Shown here: positions 48,810 through 60,143 of the stretch, in pieces
Layout of the letters: each line of letters opens with the position of its first letter
How positions within the stretch are numbered: the stretch's first letter is position 1
Assembly (NCBI RefSeq): GCF_029852145.1
Contig: NC_079977.1
Coordinates: 7,956,837 to 8,020,836 of the forward strand
Length of the DNA stretch: 64,000 nt
Direction of reading: 5' to 3'
Source of the DNA: Microplitis mediator
Lineage: Eukaryota; Arthropoda; Insecta; Hymenoptera; Braconidae
Notes under the pieces: model-generated
Told to the model about the DNA's origin: nothing
Databases searched by the model: none
The model's input: only the letters and a program-made list of their open reading frames with translations
Translations under genes and position numbers: made by a program

Positions 48810-49289
48810 TACGGGAGTTACCCGCTGAAAATTTTTGACGGTAATATGTGGGTACACTGTATTACACTATGACATTAATGTTTAATATTAATATGTTACC
48901 TGTACAATTTTTGTCAGTACGAAAAGAAGTACTTGTGAAGGAAATAAATTATTTTTCTAAATATGCATTTATTGAACAGTTGAATAAATATTCTGTCATT
49001 TCAAAATAATATTTAATTATTATCAATAATTCATTCTCTATAATGATCACTCATACATTTCATTATGACTACTTTATAAACACTACAGGTAATTAATTTG
49101 ATTTTATGCTTGCTACTAAACGCGTAATTATCTTTACTAAATATTTCATAGTTTCTAATCACTCGTTTTGTTGGTGGATTATAAATAATTTAGTTAAAAC
49201 AACCAAATATATGATTGGCAATGGGTAATCAAATCATTTTCTTGTCATAACTAAAATTTAGTTGTCAGGAGAAAATTTTTTTCTCAGTG
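48090..49289. mobile_element. 1.2-kb MITE, TIR CACTGAGAAAAAATTT, TA target
   Basis: Ends CACTGAGAAAAAA and its complement are flanked by TA (48088-48089 and 49290-49291). The related foldback at 1-968 has the unoccupied site at 459-460. The interior holds a 98-codon plus ORF (48400-48696) without motifs and an A-run at 48779-48805, which suggests a captured or reverse-transcribed RNA. Confidence 0.9.
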
Positions 49290-49703
49290 TAAGATTTGAT
49301 TCGATATTTTATGGGAATTAATTGCTACGTAAACTTCAATAATTAATATCTCAAAAAACATCAATCTGAGTGATTTGGTGCTAAGGACTTTTTTTGTAGG
49401 AAATTAAATTTTCTATAAAGTTGTCATTTGCATTTTTTCCCTAGGTCTTGTTGTTTATGAGATAATGAGAGAAAATACAAGAATTCTATGAAAAAATTCA
49501 GTTTAGCGGTCCGTACTACCCCACCTATATGAGTTACGACTTCGCGACAATAGGCACTTTTGTAGAGCATTTAATTCTAAGAAGATCCCGATTTCGGGCG
49601 AGGTCATATCATAAAATGCCGTGGAGTTATAGAAGTTTAAAAAATAAAAACCCAAGTTTACGTGTATTTTAAATGGGAAATCTTCACACGCTGTGGTCGA
49701 GTA

Positions 49704-49839
49704 GGGTAAGAGCACCAGTACCCAGCCCCTAACCAGTAGCCAGCCGGTCATATACTTTAACATTGGCTCAAAATATATATAGATATAATTTAACATGAGG
49801 TGGCTACTGGTTTGGGACTGGGTACTGGCGCTCTTACCC
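49704..49839. mobile_element. 136-bp foldback MITE, TIR GGGTAAGAGC, TA target
   Basis: Arms GGGTAAGAGCACCAGTACCC and complement surround a short AT spacer, with TA at 49702-49703 and 49840-49841. The unoccupied site is at 873-874. Confidence 0.9.
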
Positions 49840-49954
49840 TACTTAATATTAATATTAAGGGCTCAAACTCTCAGGGAATTTTTTTGGGAGTATTTCCAAC
49901 AAAATTTCGGGATGGGAGCAAAAAAAAAGTCGCAAAAAAAAAGCACCCTAATGA

Positions 49955-50501
49955 TTATGTATGGTTATATACAAGCAAATGAAACTTTTCCTGGTATTGT
50001 TATAAAGTTATATATAACTTTAAATAAAATCACATCAATTGTTATAAAATTCTTAAAAGATCATTTGAATCCTTATGAGAATTTTATAAGATTATGTAAG
50101 CTATCATATATAAACACATATGTTTGTATATGATTCTATAAGATATTTTTTTCGGATTTATATAAAATCACATCAATTTTTATAAAATCCTTATAAAACT
50201 GTATAAATTCTTATAAGATTTTTATAAGATCCTTCGAACTTTTATATGATCATATACAATTATATATAATCATATAAAACTTTATCTAGTACTTTTATAA
50301 AGTTATATATAACTTTATGTAAAGTCATATCAATTTTTGTAAAGTCCTCACAAGAGTATATTGATTCTTATAAGAACTTTATAAGATCATATAAGCTTTT
50401 ATGTAATCATATATAATTTTTACATATTTCTTATATGATCATATATAAATTGTATATGAACATATATGTTTAAATATGATTATATAAAATCTTTTTTCCC
50501 G
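49955..50501. repeat. TATAAAATC/TATAAGATT-theme repeat ending in CCCGGG
   Basis: Degenerate TTATAAGATT words fill about 500 bp up to TTTTTTCCCGGG. No matching left terminus was seen, so it is probably truncated. Confidence 0.5.
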
Positions 50502-50639
50502 GGATATTCTATTAATGAAATTTTTGTGTGAAGGAGTTGTAATCTCGCAAAAATACAATAAAAAATCCACGAGATCTCCTCGAGAGATAATTGGTATCGA
50601 ACCTCTTTAAAAGTTTAAGCTATTTTCCAACTTGTTTTT

Positions 50640-53600
50640 TCAGCCACGTCTCCGTGTCAGTTCCCAATAACACATGAATTTCATGAAAGCTCCCTTGATT
50701 CTTAATCTAATCGGAGCTATCGGTATCCAACGCTGTGTGCGCACTCGTTTAATTTTTCTACATATCTTAGAATAATATTTCTTCTGAATCACTATTTCAA
50801 AAATAAAACTGATCATCGAAAAGGCCAGTCCGAAACCCAATAGTAAGAAAGAGAATTTTAAGTCATCAAATGTAACCTGACGATAACGCCGTGATGATTG
50901 TGCTGTTGCAATTTCTATCTGAAGAACACGTCGAGCAGTTATATCTTTAGACCATTTTTGTGGAAATCCAGATTGTAAGCACCGTATCATGAGATCATTG
51001 AAGCGGGATCCTAGAGGCCAATTTTTTCTCATTAAATGGTTATAATATTTATTAAGTAATGGCTTTTTTGAGGTATGCAATTTAAAACGCTTGATCGTTG
51101 GCAAATATTTGATATAATCCCCAATACAAGCAACTGAACTATTAGTACTTATGACCTTCTTGCATCTGATGAATCTTCCGAAAATTGTTTTTCTTTTGAT
51201 GTCTATGTCGTTTATGTAACCAGCAGCGCTAAACTCAGCATAAATTTGTTTGTATCGTGGGTCTTTGAGGTCTTCAAGAGTTTCGACATTTTTTCGATAC
51301 TCGACTTTAGTTAAAAATCCAGCAAGTCGACCACTGAATGTCCCATGAATTATCAAGAAATATAAGAAGATCATCGAAAAAAATATTCGACTTTTATTGG
51401 TGTCCATGCGTGTCTTGATTCCGGTATTTATTAGCAGCCGGAGAATTTCGAAGCTTGCGAATGTGATGTCGTGTTCGGACAAGTAGATGACGATAAATGT
51501 CATGGTAAGAATTATCATTGTCGCGATCACTGTTAAGTAACCATAGTAATTGTAAATTTTTTCCAATGGAGTAAGTAGTCCACGATTGTGGGTTACTATG
51601 GTTGTCGAAAAGAACTTTATTGGTTGCGGAAAACTGTATCGTAAATATGCACCGTGATCACTTAAGCTATAAGCTCCCAATGAGAAATCATGTTGACGGT
51701 TCCTTCCAGTTACGTTTCTACTATAACCTCTATAGACCCTCTTCAATTTGACTCGTACATTTAACCCATTCTCAATAAGAGCAACCGTATTTTGCCTGTA
51801 ACTCAATTCGATTTTTTCGACAGCTGCTATTACTGGATAACCATCTAAATTTTTAGTTCGATCAAATATGAATCGTTGACAAGTATTCTCTTGAAAAAAG
51901 AAAAAAAAAGGAAAATGTGAATAACGAAAGTTATTAAATTCAATACATTCACGGAGAGAAAATTATAGTAAGCGTTTTAGCACGGTTATAATATATCAAC
52001 CCATAACGTCCATTATAGTAATAATTGCTGAGAATTATGAGCTATACGGCCATAATTTCTGGGAAAAGTTTCCATACATATAGGAACGATTCCTCTAATT
52101 ATGGTCATAGTTCCTATACTGTATGGTAACTTAACCGTTCGTTGGTCGCGCTTCACTGCCCGCCTTCATTGGTCACGTGGTTAGGAAATCGCCGCAATGT
52201 TAATTTTCTTACAGTGTTTTCAAGTATACTATTAAGCAAGAAGTTAAGTTAAAAAAGATTTTCCGATTGAAGATCGATTTTATTTATGAGTATCCTTTTA
52301 CTGTATGAGTATAATCCCGGGAAAAATGATTTAGATCTGACTAGATATAATTAGATCTAATCAGATACAATTATATCTTGGCAGATCTATTTATAACTGA
52401 TCAGATCTAATATTTAGACATGATCAGATCTCATTATATCTGGCCAACCACCGTTTATATCCAGTCAAATATAATCAGATATAATTAGATCTAGGCTAGA
52501 TACAATATCAGATATGATGATATCTAGTCAGATCGACGTGTATCTCGTAAGATCTGACTAGATATAACTATACCTAAACTAAATACAACATTTTACATAA
52601 TCTGATCTTGCTATATCTGTTCAGATATGTATGCATTGTATTTTTATTGACAATTGATCATATCTGGTTATTTACACTCACGCGATCGCATACGTGGGTC
52701 AGCGCAGTGAATATCATCAAAGACTTTGAATGAGACGGATGCAGGTTCGAGCCCAGCAGTCACTGGAATTTTTTCATCAATAATAATCATGTATAATTCC
52801 TTTAAGTCACGTTCCTAATACATTAGACTACATTTCGGATCGAATTAAAACTATCTTATTTTTTTTTGCAATTTAATATTTTTTTTAATAGGGATCCCCG
52901 AGAAACAAAGTTTAGATCTGACCACATATAATTATATCTGATCAGATATGTCCAGATCTCGTCAGATAAAGACAATTCAAAGATCTGGCCAGATCTGCTT
53001 TGTCAGATCTGATCAGATGTAATTATATATGGTCAGATCTAAACTTTTTTGCCCGGGATATGAGTATAATATAGAAAAATTATAGATAATTATATAAAAT
53101 TATACGAAATTATGTCTAGGCATTTATATGAAATTTTATATAATCTTGTTTTCCCGGGACAGTAATATTATAGTAGCCATTACCATACATTGTGGGAATT
53201 ATTATCATAATATATAGTAAATATTACCAAAGTATTATAGTAATAGTTATAAGAATATTATTGTAATCATTACCATAGTGATATAGTAACGAATATCGTA
53301 ATATTATTACTACACAAATTTTTACAGGAATGATTATCATAAGTTGTATGAGTGCCATTTCTATAATCGACATTTAAAAAAAACCGGTTACCATACGTTA
53401 TGGGAACCATTCCCATAATATATTGTAATTCTTACCACAAATTTTTCTCCGTGCTGTAACAAGCAAAATTACTTTTTAAATATGGCCGATAGTGAAATGT
53501 CCATCGATCACCTGATTTATTTCGGACATAATCTGAAGTGAAATTGATTCTTTCCCATTCATTTATTGTGCGATTCGTATAAGGATTGAAAGTGAAAATG

Positions 53601-55155
53601 TTTAATTTATTTTTTGAATCCAGACAGAAAGAGTAAACATTCAAAAAATTACACCTCCATAGTTTTAAAAAATTTTTTACAAATAAAATTTCGATCTTGT
53701 CCATTTTACATAACAGAAATACTATTATTTCATTGGTTGATACTTTGAGTCTTCGACAATATTTTAATGATGGAAGAAATTCTGATACGTTCGTGTCGTT
53801 CAGTATTATTAAATCAATTTTCTTGTGAAAATATTGTAGCTTTTCAATTGATGATAAATTATTGAGTTTTACTGTTGCAAGTGTTTTCAAACCATTTAGT
53901 TCTCTAATTGTTTCTGGAGCTAGTTGATCACCAAGAAAAATATTAATCACATCAGGAAAACAATCTCTGATGACAGTGACCTTTGAATAATTATTAATTA
54001 ATTAATTATGATCATAATAAACAGAGCCATATACTCTCTAAACATGAATTTGTGGAAATTTCATTAATTACGTTAGTGAAGCAGTATTCACTTTATAATC
54101 AGTGTATTTAACTAACAAATTAGTGAATTCTCACTAATAAATTTAGTACTATAATTTTCACTAGCAAATTAGTGATTTTCACTACTGAACTAGCGATATT
54201 TTCATAATTTCTACAAGTGAAACTGTTATTCAGTTCTTAATTTATTAATTCAAAATTTCACTAGTAACTTTAACTAGCAAATAATTAAATATTTTACTAG
54301 ATCTAAATATAATTAATAATTATGGTGCTATTTTCAAAAATTTTAATAAAAAACTTTCAAAATAAAAAAAAAATAGAAGTACAGAACACTAACATATTTA
54401 TATGAAGAGTACGTCAATCATAACATCACGGATTTTTTATTTCTTCATCAATTATTGTTTGATATCATAACGAATATACTATTTACACTCACGCGATCAC
54501 ATGCGTAGGCCAGCGCAGTGGATAGCATCAAAGACTTTGAATCGGAAGGATGCAGGTTCAAGCCCAGCAGTCACCGAGATTTTTTCATCAATCAAAATCA
54601 TGTATACTTCTTCTAAGTAACGATTCTAACACATTAATCACATTTCGGATCTAATTACAAATGTCTTATATTTTTTTTCGCAATATAATATTTTTTTTCA
54701 CCGATGAAATGAGTGGATTCCCATATTCACTTTTCAATTTAGTGGATTCTCATATTCACTTATCAAATCAGTGAATTCCAATATTCACATATTCATTTAG
54801 TGAATATTCACTAATTCTGCGTGGTACGATTGTAGCATTGACAATTAGTGAATATTCACTTGAAATTTATGAAAAATCACTAATTCATATTTAAAGAGTA
54901 CTGAGAAACAAAGTAACGGAAAGAAACGTCCAATAAAATTCACGATGTTAACATCGTAATCGTGGACTATATTTTCAGAAAATCTACGTTGATTTGATGA
55001 GATTTTATTCATTTTTTTCGAGTTTTACTCACCAATGCTTCGTCCATTATAGATATATCTGATGGATTCGGAAGTCTAATAAGACTTCTTTCATTATATG
55101 AATTAATTCCAACGGCATAACTCACTATTAGAAATACACCTCGTAGTATATTCAT
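50640..55155 (-). CDS. Divergent ionotropic receptor (IR family), three recognisable exons
   Basis: Exon 1 (55033-55155) encodes a signal-peptide-like start (MNILRGVFLIVSYAVG) and ends TTG|GTGAGT. Exon 2 (53980 to about 53454) joins in phase 0 and encodes the N-terminal region with NVYSFCLDSKNKLNIFTFNP and GDRWTFHYRPYLKSNFACY. Exon 3 (51889 or 51887 to 50640) encodes the ligand-binding and channel part: FDRTKNLDGYP, a first helix (YYGYLTVIATMIILTMTF), a pore/second helix (FLYFLIIHGTFSGRLAGFLT), and a last helix (LLLGFGLAFSMISFIFEIV). IRs are chemosensory ligand-gated channels of sensory neurons. The exon 2 end abuts a mobile element at 53453 and no donor with a fitting phase was found, so the gene may be damaged or contain a missed exon. 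Several elements fill its introns. Confidence 0.8.
52316..53057 (+). mobile_element. CCCGGGAAAAATGATTTAGATC element, AGATCTGATCAGAT theme
   Basis: Terminal CCCGGG with complementary TTTAGATCTGA arms. TATGAGTATAAT directly precedes the element and recurs one base after it, a likely 12-bp target duplication. Arms of AGATCTGATCAGATATAAT words flank a core with a tRNA-like region (52694-52766). Confidence 0.75.
52694..52766 (+). other. tRNA-Gln-like promoter core
   Basis: Same A-box-like (CAGCGCAGTGAATATC), anticodon-like (ACTTTGAAT) and B-box (GGTTCGAGCCC) order as at 39434. Confidence 0.55.
54034..54898 (+). mobile_element. CTCT.TAAA.ATGAATT element, TTCACTAATTAGTGAA theme, TA target
   Basis: Ends CTCTCTAAACATGAATT and complement of CTCTTTAAATATGAATT, with TA at 54032-54033 and 54899-54900. 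Arms of TTCACTAATTAGTGAA words flank the same core as in the CCCGACTAG elements (core about 54360-54710, tRNA-like part 54505-54575). It sits in intron 1 of the receptor gene. Confidence 0.8.
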
Positions 55156-55712
55156 CTTTTTTATTGATTATGAACAGATAAATATTATTGAACTGAAAAA
55201 AAAAATAATAATAATTATAATAAAAATAATAGACTAGTAATGTAAGAAAATTCACTCGATCATTTTACTAACCGATTGCTCCTGTAGTTAAAGTTAACAT
55301 TAGGACTCTCAAAAACACTATGACTGGTCAAGTTTTTGGTAGTTTCAGGCTTCTATGAATATCTTGTCATTCAATAGAGGGGATGATTTTCCCCCATTAC
55401 AAATACAACTGCAGTTAAATATGCTTACAAACTATTTACATTATTACAAGCAGATTAATGAGAACAATCGATACTATACATTTTTTTTTAACATAGACGC
55501 AGTCAGGGTAACATAAAACGGTGCGGTGAAGTGAGATATCCTACTTTAGTTACAGAAAATTTATAATGAACCCCACGGACCGGGCTGATTGACGTACCCC
55601 ATCTTTTTCTACAAATAGTAGCTAAAAATTTTAAAGCATAGTAAAATTGATTTCCAATTTTAGTATACAAAATCACATTGCGCTTCACTGATTCGTTTTG
55701 TCTTGTATTAAT
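55156..55712. other. Upstream region of the receptor gene
   Basis: It should contain the receptor promoter; no specific element was identified. The 82-codon ORF at 55503-55751 runs into the next element and is not supported. Confidence 0.4.
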
Positions 55713-56810
55713 CCCGACTAGAATTCCTTCCTGATTTGCCTGAAGTACCATAAGGACCTTGTTAGGGCAAACCTGACAAGTTCCTTATTGTCAGGACCTC
55801 GTCAGGATATCCTTATTAAAAAAAAAGTTATTTGCCATCGGGTCAACCTGACGAGTTCCTGATCAGGACCTCGTCGGGATATCTCTATTAAAAAAAAGTT
55901 ATTTGCTATCGGGTCAACCTGACAAGTTCCTGATCACGACCTCGCCAGGATATCTCTATTAAAAAAAAAGTTATTTGCTATCGGGTCATTCTGACAAGTT
56001 CCTGGTCAGGACCTCGCCAGGATATCCTTATTAAAAAAAAAGTTATTTGCCATCGGGTCAACCTGACAAGTTCCTGATCAGGACCTTGCCAGGATATCTC
56101 GATTTAAGAAAAAGTCATTTGCCATCGGGTCAACCTGACGAGTTCCTGATCAGGACCTTATCTGGATATCCTTATTCAAAAAATAGTTATCCTATCCTTT
56201 TAAATATTTCATTTACAGGCTAAAAATTTAAAAAAGTACAAAAGAATATTATATAAAAATCACGTCAATCATTGTAGCACAGATTTTTTACTTCTTTATC
56301 AGTTATTCTTTGACATCATAATGAATATTATATTTACACTTTCAAGATCACTTGTGTATGTCAGCCCAGTGGATAGCATCGAGGACTTTGAATCGAAAGG
56401 ACGCAGGTTCGAGCCCAGCAGTTTTCGGGATTTTTTCATCAATAAAAAAGATGTTTACTTTCTCTAATTAATGCTCTCAATACAATAGATAACATTTTCG
56501 ATCAAATTAAAATTCTCTTATTTTTTTTTTGCAATTTAATATTTTTTTAAAAATAATTACTAATAAGGTAATTCTGATAAGGATATGATGAGGATATCCT
56601 GGTAAGGACCTGATAAGGCAATCCTGATAAGGACGTGATGAGGATATCCTGGTAAGGTCCTGATAAGGCAATCCCGATAAGGACCTCATGGGTCTTAAGC
56701 GTTACATCCATATCAGGATCCTCGTCAGGATACCCTGATCGGGACCTTATTTGAAATAAGGTTAACCCGATAAGGACCTCGTCAGGCCCTTATGAAAAAT
56801 TCTAGTCGGG
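55713..56810 (+). mobile_element. CCCGACTAGAATT element, copy 2
   Basis: Intact ends. The left arm has about six ~70-bp CCTGATCAGG units, the core's tRNA-like part is at 56354-56425, and a short right arm follows. It abuts the left edge of duplication copy 2. The flanking dinucleotide is AT on both sides. Confidence 0.9.
56354..56425 (+). other. tRNA-Gln-like promoter core
   Basis: AGCCCAGTGGATAGC, GGACTTTGAATC and GCAGGTTCGAGCCC in tRNA order. Confidence 0.6.
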
Positions 56811-57379
56811 ATATAGGTGTATAAATACCTACATAAACATAGAGATATAAAGTGTTAACAGTGTTTTGTTATCGACTAAATAACAAAAATAGTACGAATT
56901 CTTTGCTAACAAGTGATTTTTATTCAGCGATAATAAATTAATATTTTAATTGAAATATTAACAAATTAAGTAGCAAAAATTCGGTAACGCGTGTACTCGT
57001 TTCGTTAGCTAATTATTTATTTTTCGTTATCGAAATTTGATAGTTAAAAATTTAATGACGACTTCGACTGACGATTGTCAAATTTAATGGATCATCTATC
57101 GATTACAGTAACTGGCAAATATTATATATACATTCCAAGTTCAAATAAAATCGAGAAAATATTTTTACATGATGATTCATATTAATTTTTAACCAAAAAA
57201 TAAATAAAAGAAATTTTCTCGTTTAAAGAGCTTTTTCTCCATATCAGAATGAATTTAAGTGTTGAAACAGAATTAATAATTTAAATATATAAATTAAATC
57301 TTGGCTGTAAAATATACGTAACTATATATCAATCGCAAGATTTTTTCATGCATAATCGTGAAGGATATTGTTAACTTAC

Positions 57380-57482
57380 CACATAAGATCATAAGAGCGA
57401 CTATGAAATCACTACATTTTGTCTTATCAGAAGCTTTAGTGAGCTCATCTTTGTTTTTTTCAACACGTATTTCAATCTTCAT
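57380..57482 (-). pseudogene. Orphan copy of exon 1 of the four-helix gene
   Basis: Same length, ATG and GTAAGT donor as 34863-34965, with three changed residues in 34 (G7V, T11K, F23C). Exons 2 and 3 are not present downstream; the duplication ends at 56811. Confidence 0.7.
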
Positions 57483-57734
57483 GATCTTACTTAACTTATC
57501 TATAATTTATGAATCGATTAACAGAAAAACTTCTCTAATTTGTAAATGTCTTTACTTTGAGTGTGCTGCAGCGTACTTCTCGATGGTTCCACTGAGACTA
57601 ATTTTGCAGCAACACAACGAATCTTGCTAGTTCATATTTATAGATCACATGCTATGCGTAGGATATTGATTTTTTTTTTTTGGATACATGAGGAATCAAT
57701 TTTAACTATGACCCCAGCGTCCTTTTCAAAGATA

Positions 57735-59506
57735 CCCGACTAGAATTTTTCATAAGGGCCTGACGAGGTCCTTATCGGGTTAACCTTATTTCAAATAAGG
57801 TCCCGATCAGGGTATCCTGACGAGGATCCTGATATGGATGTCACGCTTAAGACCCATGAGGTCCTTATCGGGATTGCCTTATCAGGACCTTACCAGGATA
57901 TCCTCATCACGTCCTTATCAGGATTGCCTTATCAGGTCCTTACCAGGATATCCTCATCATATCCTTATCAGAATTACCTTATTAGTAATTATTTTTAAAA
58001 AAATATTAAATTGCAAAAAAAAAATAAGAGAATTTTAATTTGATCGAAAATGTTATCTATTGTATTGAGAGCATTAATTAGAGAAAGTAAACATCTTTTT
58101 TATTGATGAAAAAATCCCGAAAACTGCTGGGCTCGAACCTGCGTCCTTTCGATTCAAAGTCCTCGATGCTATCCACTGGGCTGACATACACAAGTGATCT
58201 TGAAAGTGTAAATATAATATTCATTATGATGTCAAAGAATAACTGATAAAGAAGTAAAAAATCTGTGCTACAATGATTGACGTGATTTTTATATAATATT
58301 CTTTTGTACTTTTTTAAATTTTTAGCCTGTAAATGAAATATTTAAAAGGATAGGATAACTATTTTTTGAATAAGGATATCCAGATAAGGTCCTGATCAGG
58401 AACTCGTCAGGTTGACCCGATGGCAAATGACTTTTTCTTAAATCGAGATATCCTGGCAAGGTCCTGATCAGGAACTTGTCAGGTTGACCCGATGGCAAAT
58501 AACTTTCTTGTTAATAGAGATATTCTGACGAGGTCCTGATCGGGAACTTGTCAGGTTGACCCCATGGCAAATAACTTTTTTTTTTAATAGGGATATCCTG
58601 ATGAGGTCCTGATCAGGAACTCGTCAGGTTGACCTGATAGCAAATAACTTTTTTTTGAATAGGGATATCCTGACGAGGTCCTGATCAGGAACTTGTCAGG
58701 TTGACCCGATGACAAATAACTTTTTTTTACTAGAGATATCCTGACGAGGTCCTGATCAGGAACTTGTCAGGTTGACCCAATGACAAATAACTTTCTTGTT
58801 AATAGAGATATTCTGACGAGGTCCTGATCGGGAACTTGTCAGGTTGACCCCATGGCAAATAACTTTTTTTTTTAATAGGGATATCCTGATGAGGTCCTGA
58901 TCAGGAACTCGTCAGGTTGACCCGATAGCAAATAACTTTTTTTTGAATAGGGATATCCTGACGATGTCCTGGTCAGGAATTCGTCAGGTTGACCCCATGG
59001 CAAATAACTTTTTTTTTGAATAGGGATATCCTGATGAGGTCCTTATCAGGAACTCGTCAGGTTGACCCGATAGCAAATAACTTTTTTTTGAATAGGGATA
59101 TCCTGACGAGGTCCTGATCAGGAACTTGTCAGGTTGACCCGATAGCAAATAACTTTTTTTTGAATAGGGATATCCTGATGAGGTCCTTATCAGGAACTCG
59201 TCAGGTTGACCCGATAGCAAATAACTTTTTTTTTAATAAGGATATCCTGACGAGGTCCTGATCAGGAATTCGTCAGGTTGACCCGATGACAAATAACTTT
59301 TTTTTTGAACAGGGATATCCTGATGAGGTCCTGATCAGGAACTCGTCAGGTTGACCCGATAGCAAATAACTTTTTTTTGAATAGGGATATTCTGACGAGG
59401 TCCTGACAAGGAACTTGTCAGGTATGCCCTAATAAGGCAAACCTTATATTAACCTGATAAGGTCCTTATGGTACTTCAGGCAAATGAGGAAGAAATTCTA
59501 GTCGGG
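57735..59506 (-). mobile_element. CCCGACTAGAATT element, copy 3 (inverted, expanded array)
   Basis: TA at 57733-57734 and 59507-59508; duplication copy 1 has the empty site at 35214-35215. About 15 ~70-bp units (58360-59400) form one arm. The core's tRNA-like part is on minus at 58120-58192. Confidence 0.95.
58120..58192 (-). other. tRNA-Gln-like promoter core
   Basis: Minus-strand copy of the same A-box, TTG anticodon-like and B-box order. Confidence 0.6.
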
Positions 59507-60026
59507 TAGGGGCCATAGTATTTGAGGGAAAAAAAAAGTTTGGATCAATATCCGAGTTATAAATAAATTTGAGTTCTAGTTTAAGCCATCACTACTAAGA
59601 GAACATCAATGAAGGAAATGCGCTATTGGATTTATTCCGTGATATTTTTTAATAATTTAAATTACGGGCGTTATATTTTTGAATTTCAAATCTGTATTAT
59701 TTTAAATTACTATAAATTTTTATTTTTCTTAAGCGGTTGCACGCAAGTCAGCCAAACCTGATTATTATAATAAATAATTTTCAGTGTATTCTAAAATATT
59801 GTCAATGAGATTAATGAAAGTCTTAGGATTACTTAGACTTCATAAAATGAATACAAATACTAAATTGAGGATCGTATTTTCCACAAAATGGCCGCAAATT
59901 ATAAATATTTTTCAAAAGTAGTACGAGCAATTATGTGCATATATTGGATTTCAAGTTACTCATCGGCATGGAGAAACGAGTGTTCTGTTATCCAGTCTAC
60001 TTGACATATCGTTTGATTTTTAAAAA

Positions 60027-60143
60027 ATGGCCTTCTTTCAACGAATTCAATTTTATTCACTTATAAAAGCAATTATTATTGCAATTTTTGTTTTGCGCTT
60101 CTTGCAATGTGCTTTCTATTATTACAAGAAGTGGCAATCATAA
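60027..60143 (+). CDS. Tiny single-helix membrane peptide A2 (38 aa)
   Basis: Copy of 35734-35850 in duplication copy 2, with one residue change (L11S) in the helix start and the frame intact. Confidence 0.4.
   Translation: MAFFQRIQFYSLIKAIIIAIFVLRFLQCAFYYYKKWQS

Larger units (their letters stand above)
47876..49950. repeat. Foldback element, second copy, with two MITE insertions
   Basis: Arms match 1-968 (GTCGTAACTCATA.AGGTGGGGTAG at 47879 and its complement near 49510). The right end is CACCC|TA at 49950. The copy is interrupted by 48090-49289 and 49704-49839. Confidence 0.75.
51953..53453. mobile_element. CACGGAGA-ended element with CCATTATGG-theme arms
   Basis: Ends CACGGAGAGAAAATTATAG and, complementary, CACGGAGAAAAATTTGTGG. 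The arms are variants of ATTACCATA/TATGGTAAT. A more GC-rich centre (about 52140-52200) and a nested element (52316-53057) lie within. The right end coincides with the end of IR exon 2. No TA pair is visible. Confidence 0.6.

Noticed and set aside
58360..59400. CRISPR-like regular ~70-bp repeats
   Set aside because: The units are contiguous degenerate tandem repeats without unique spacers, inside an insect mobile element.
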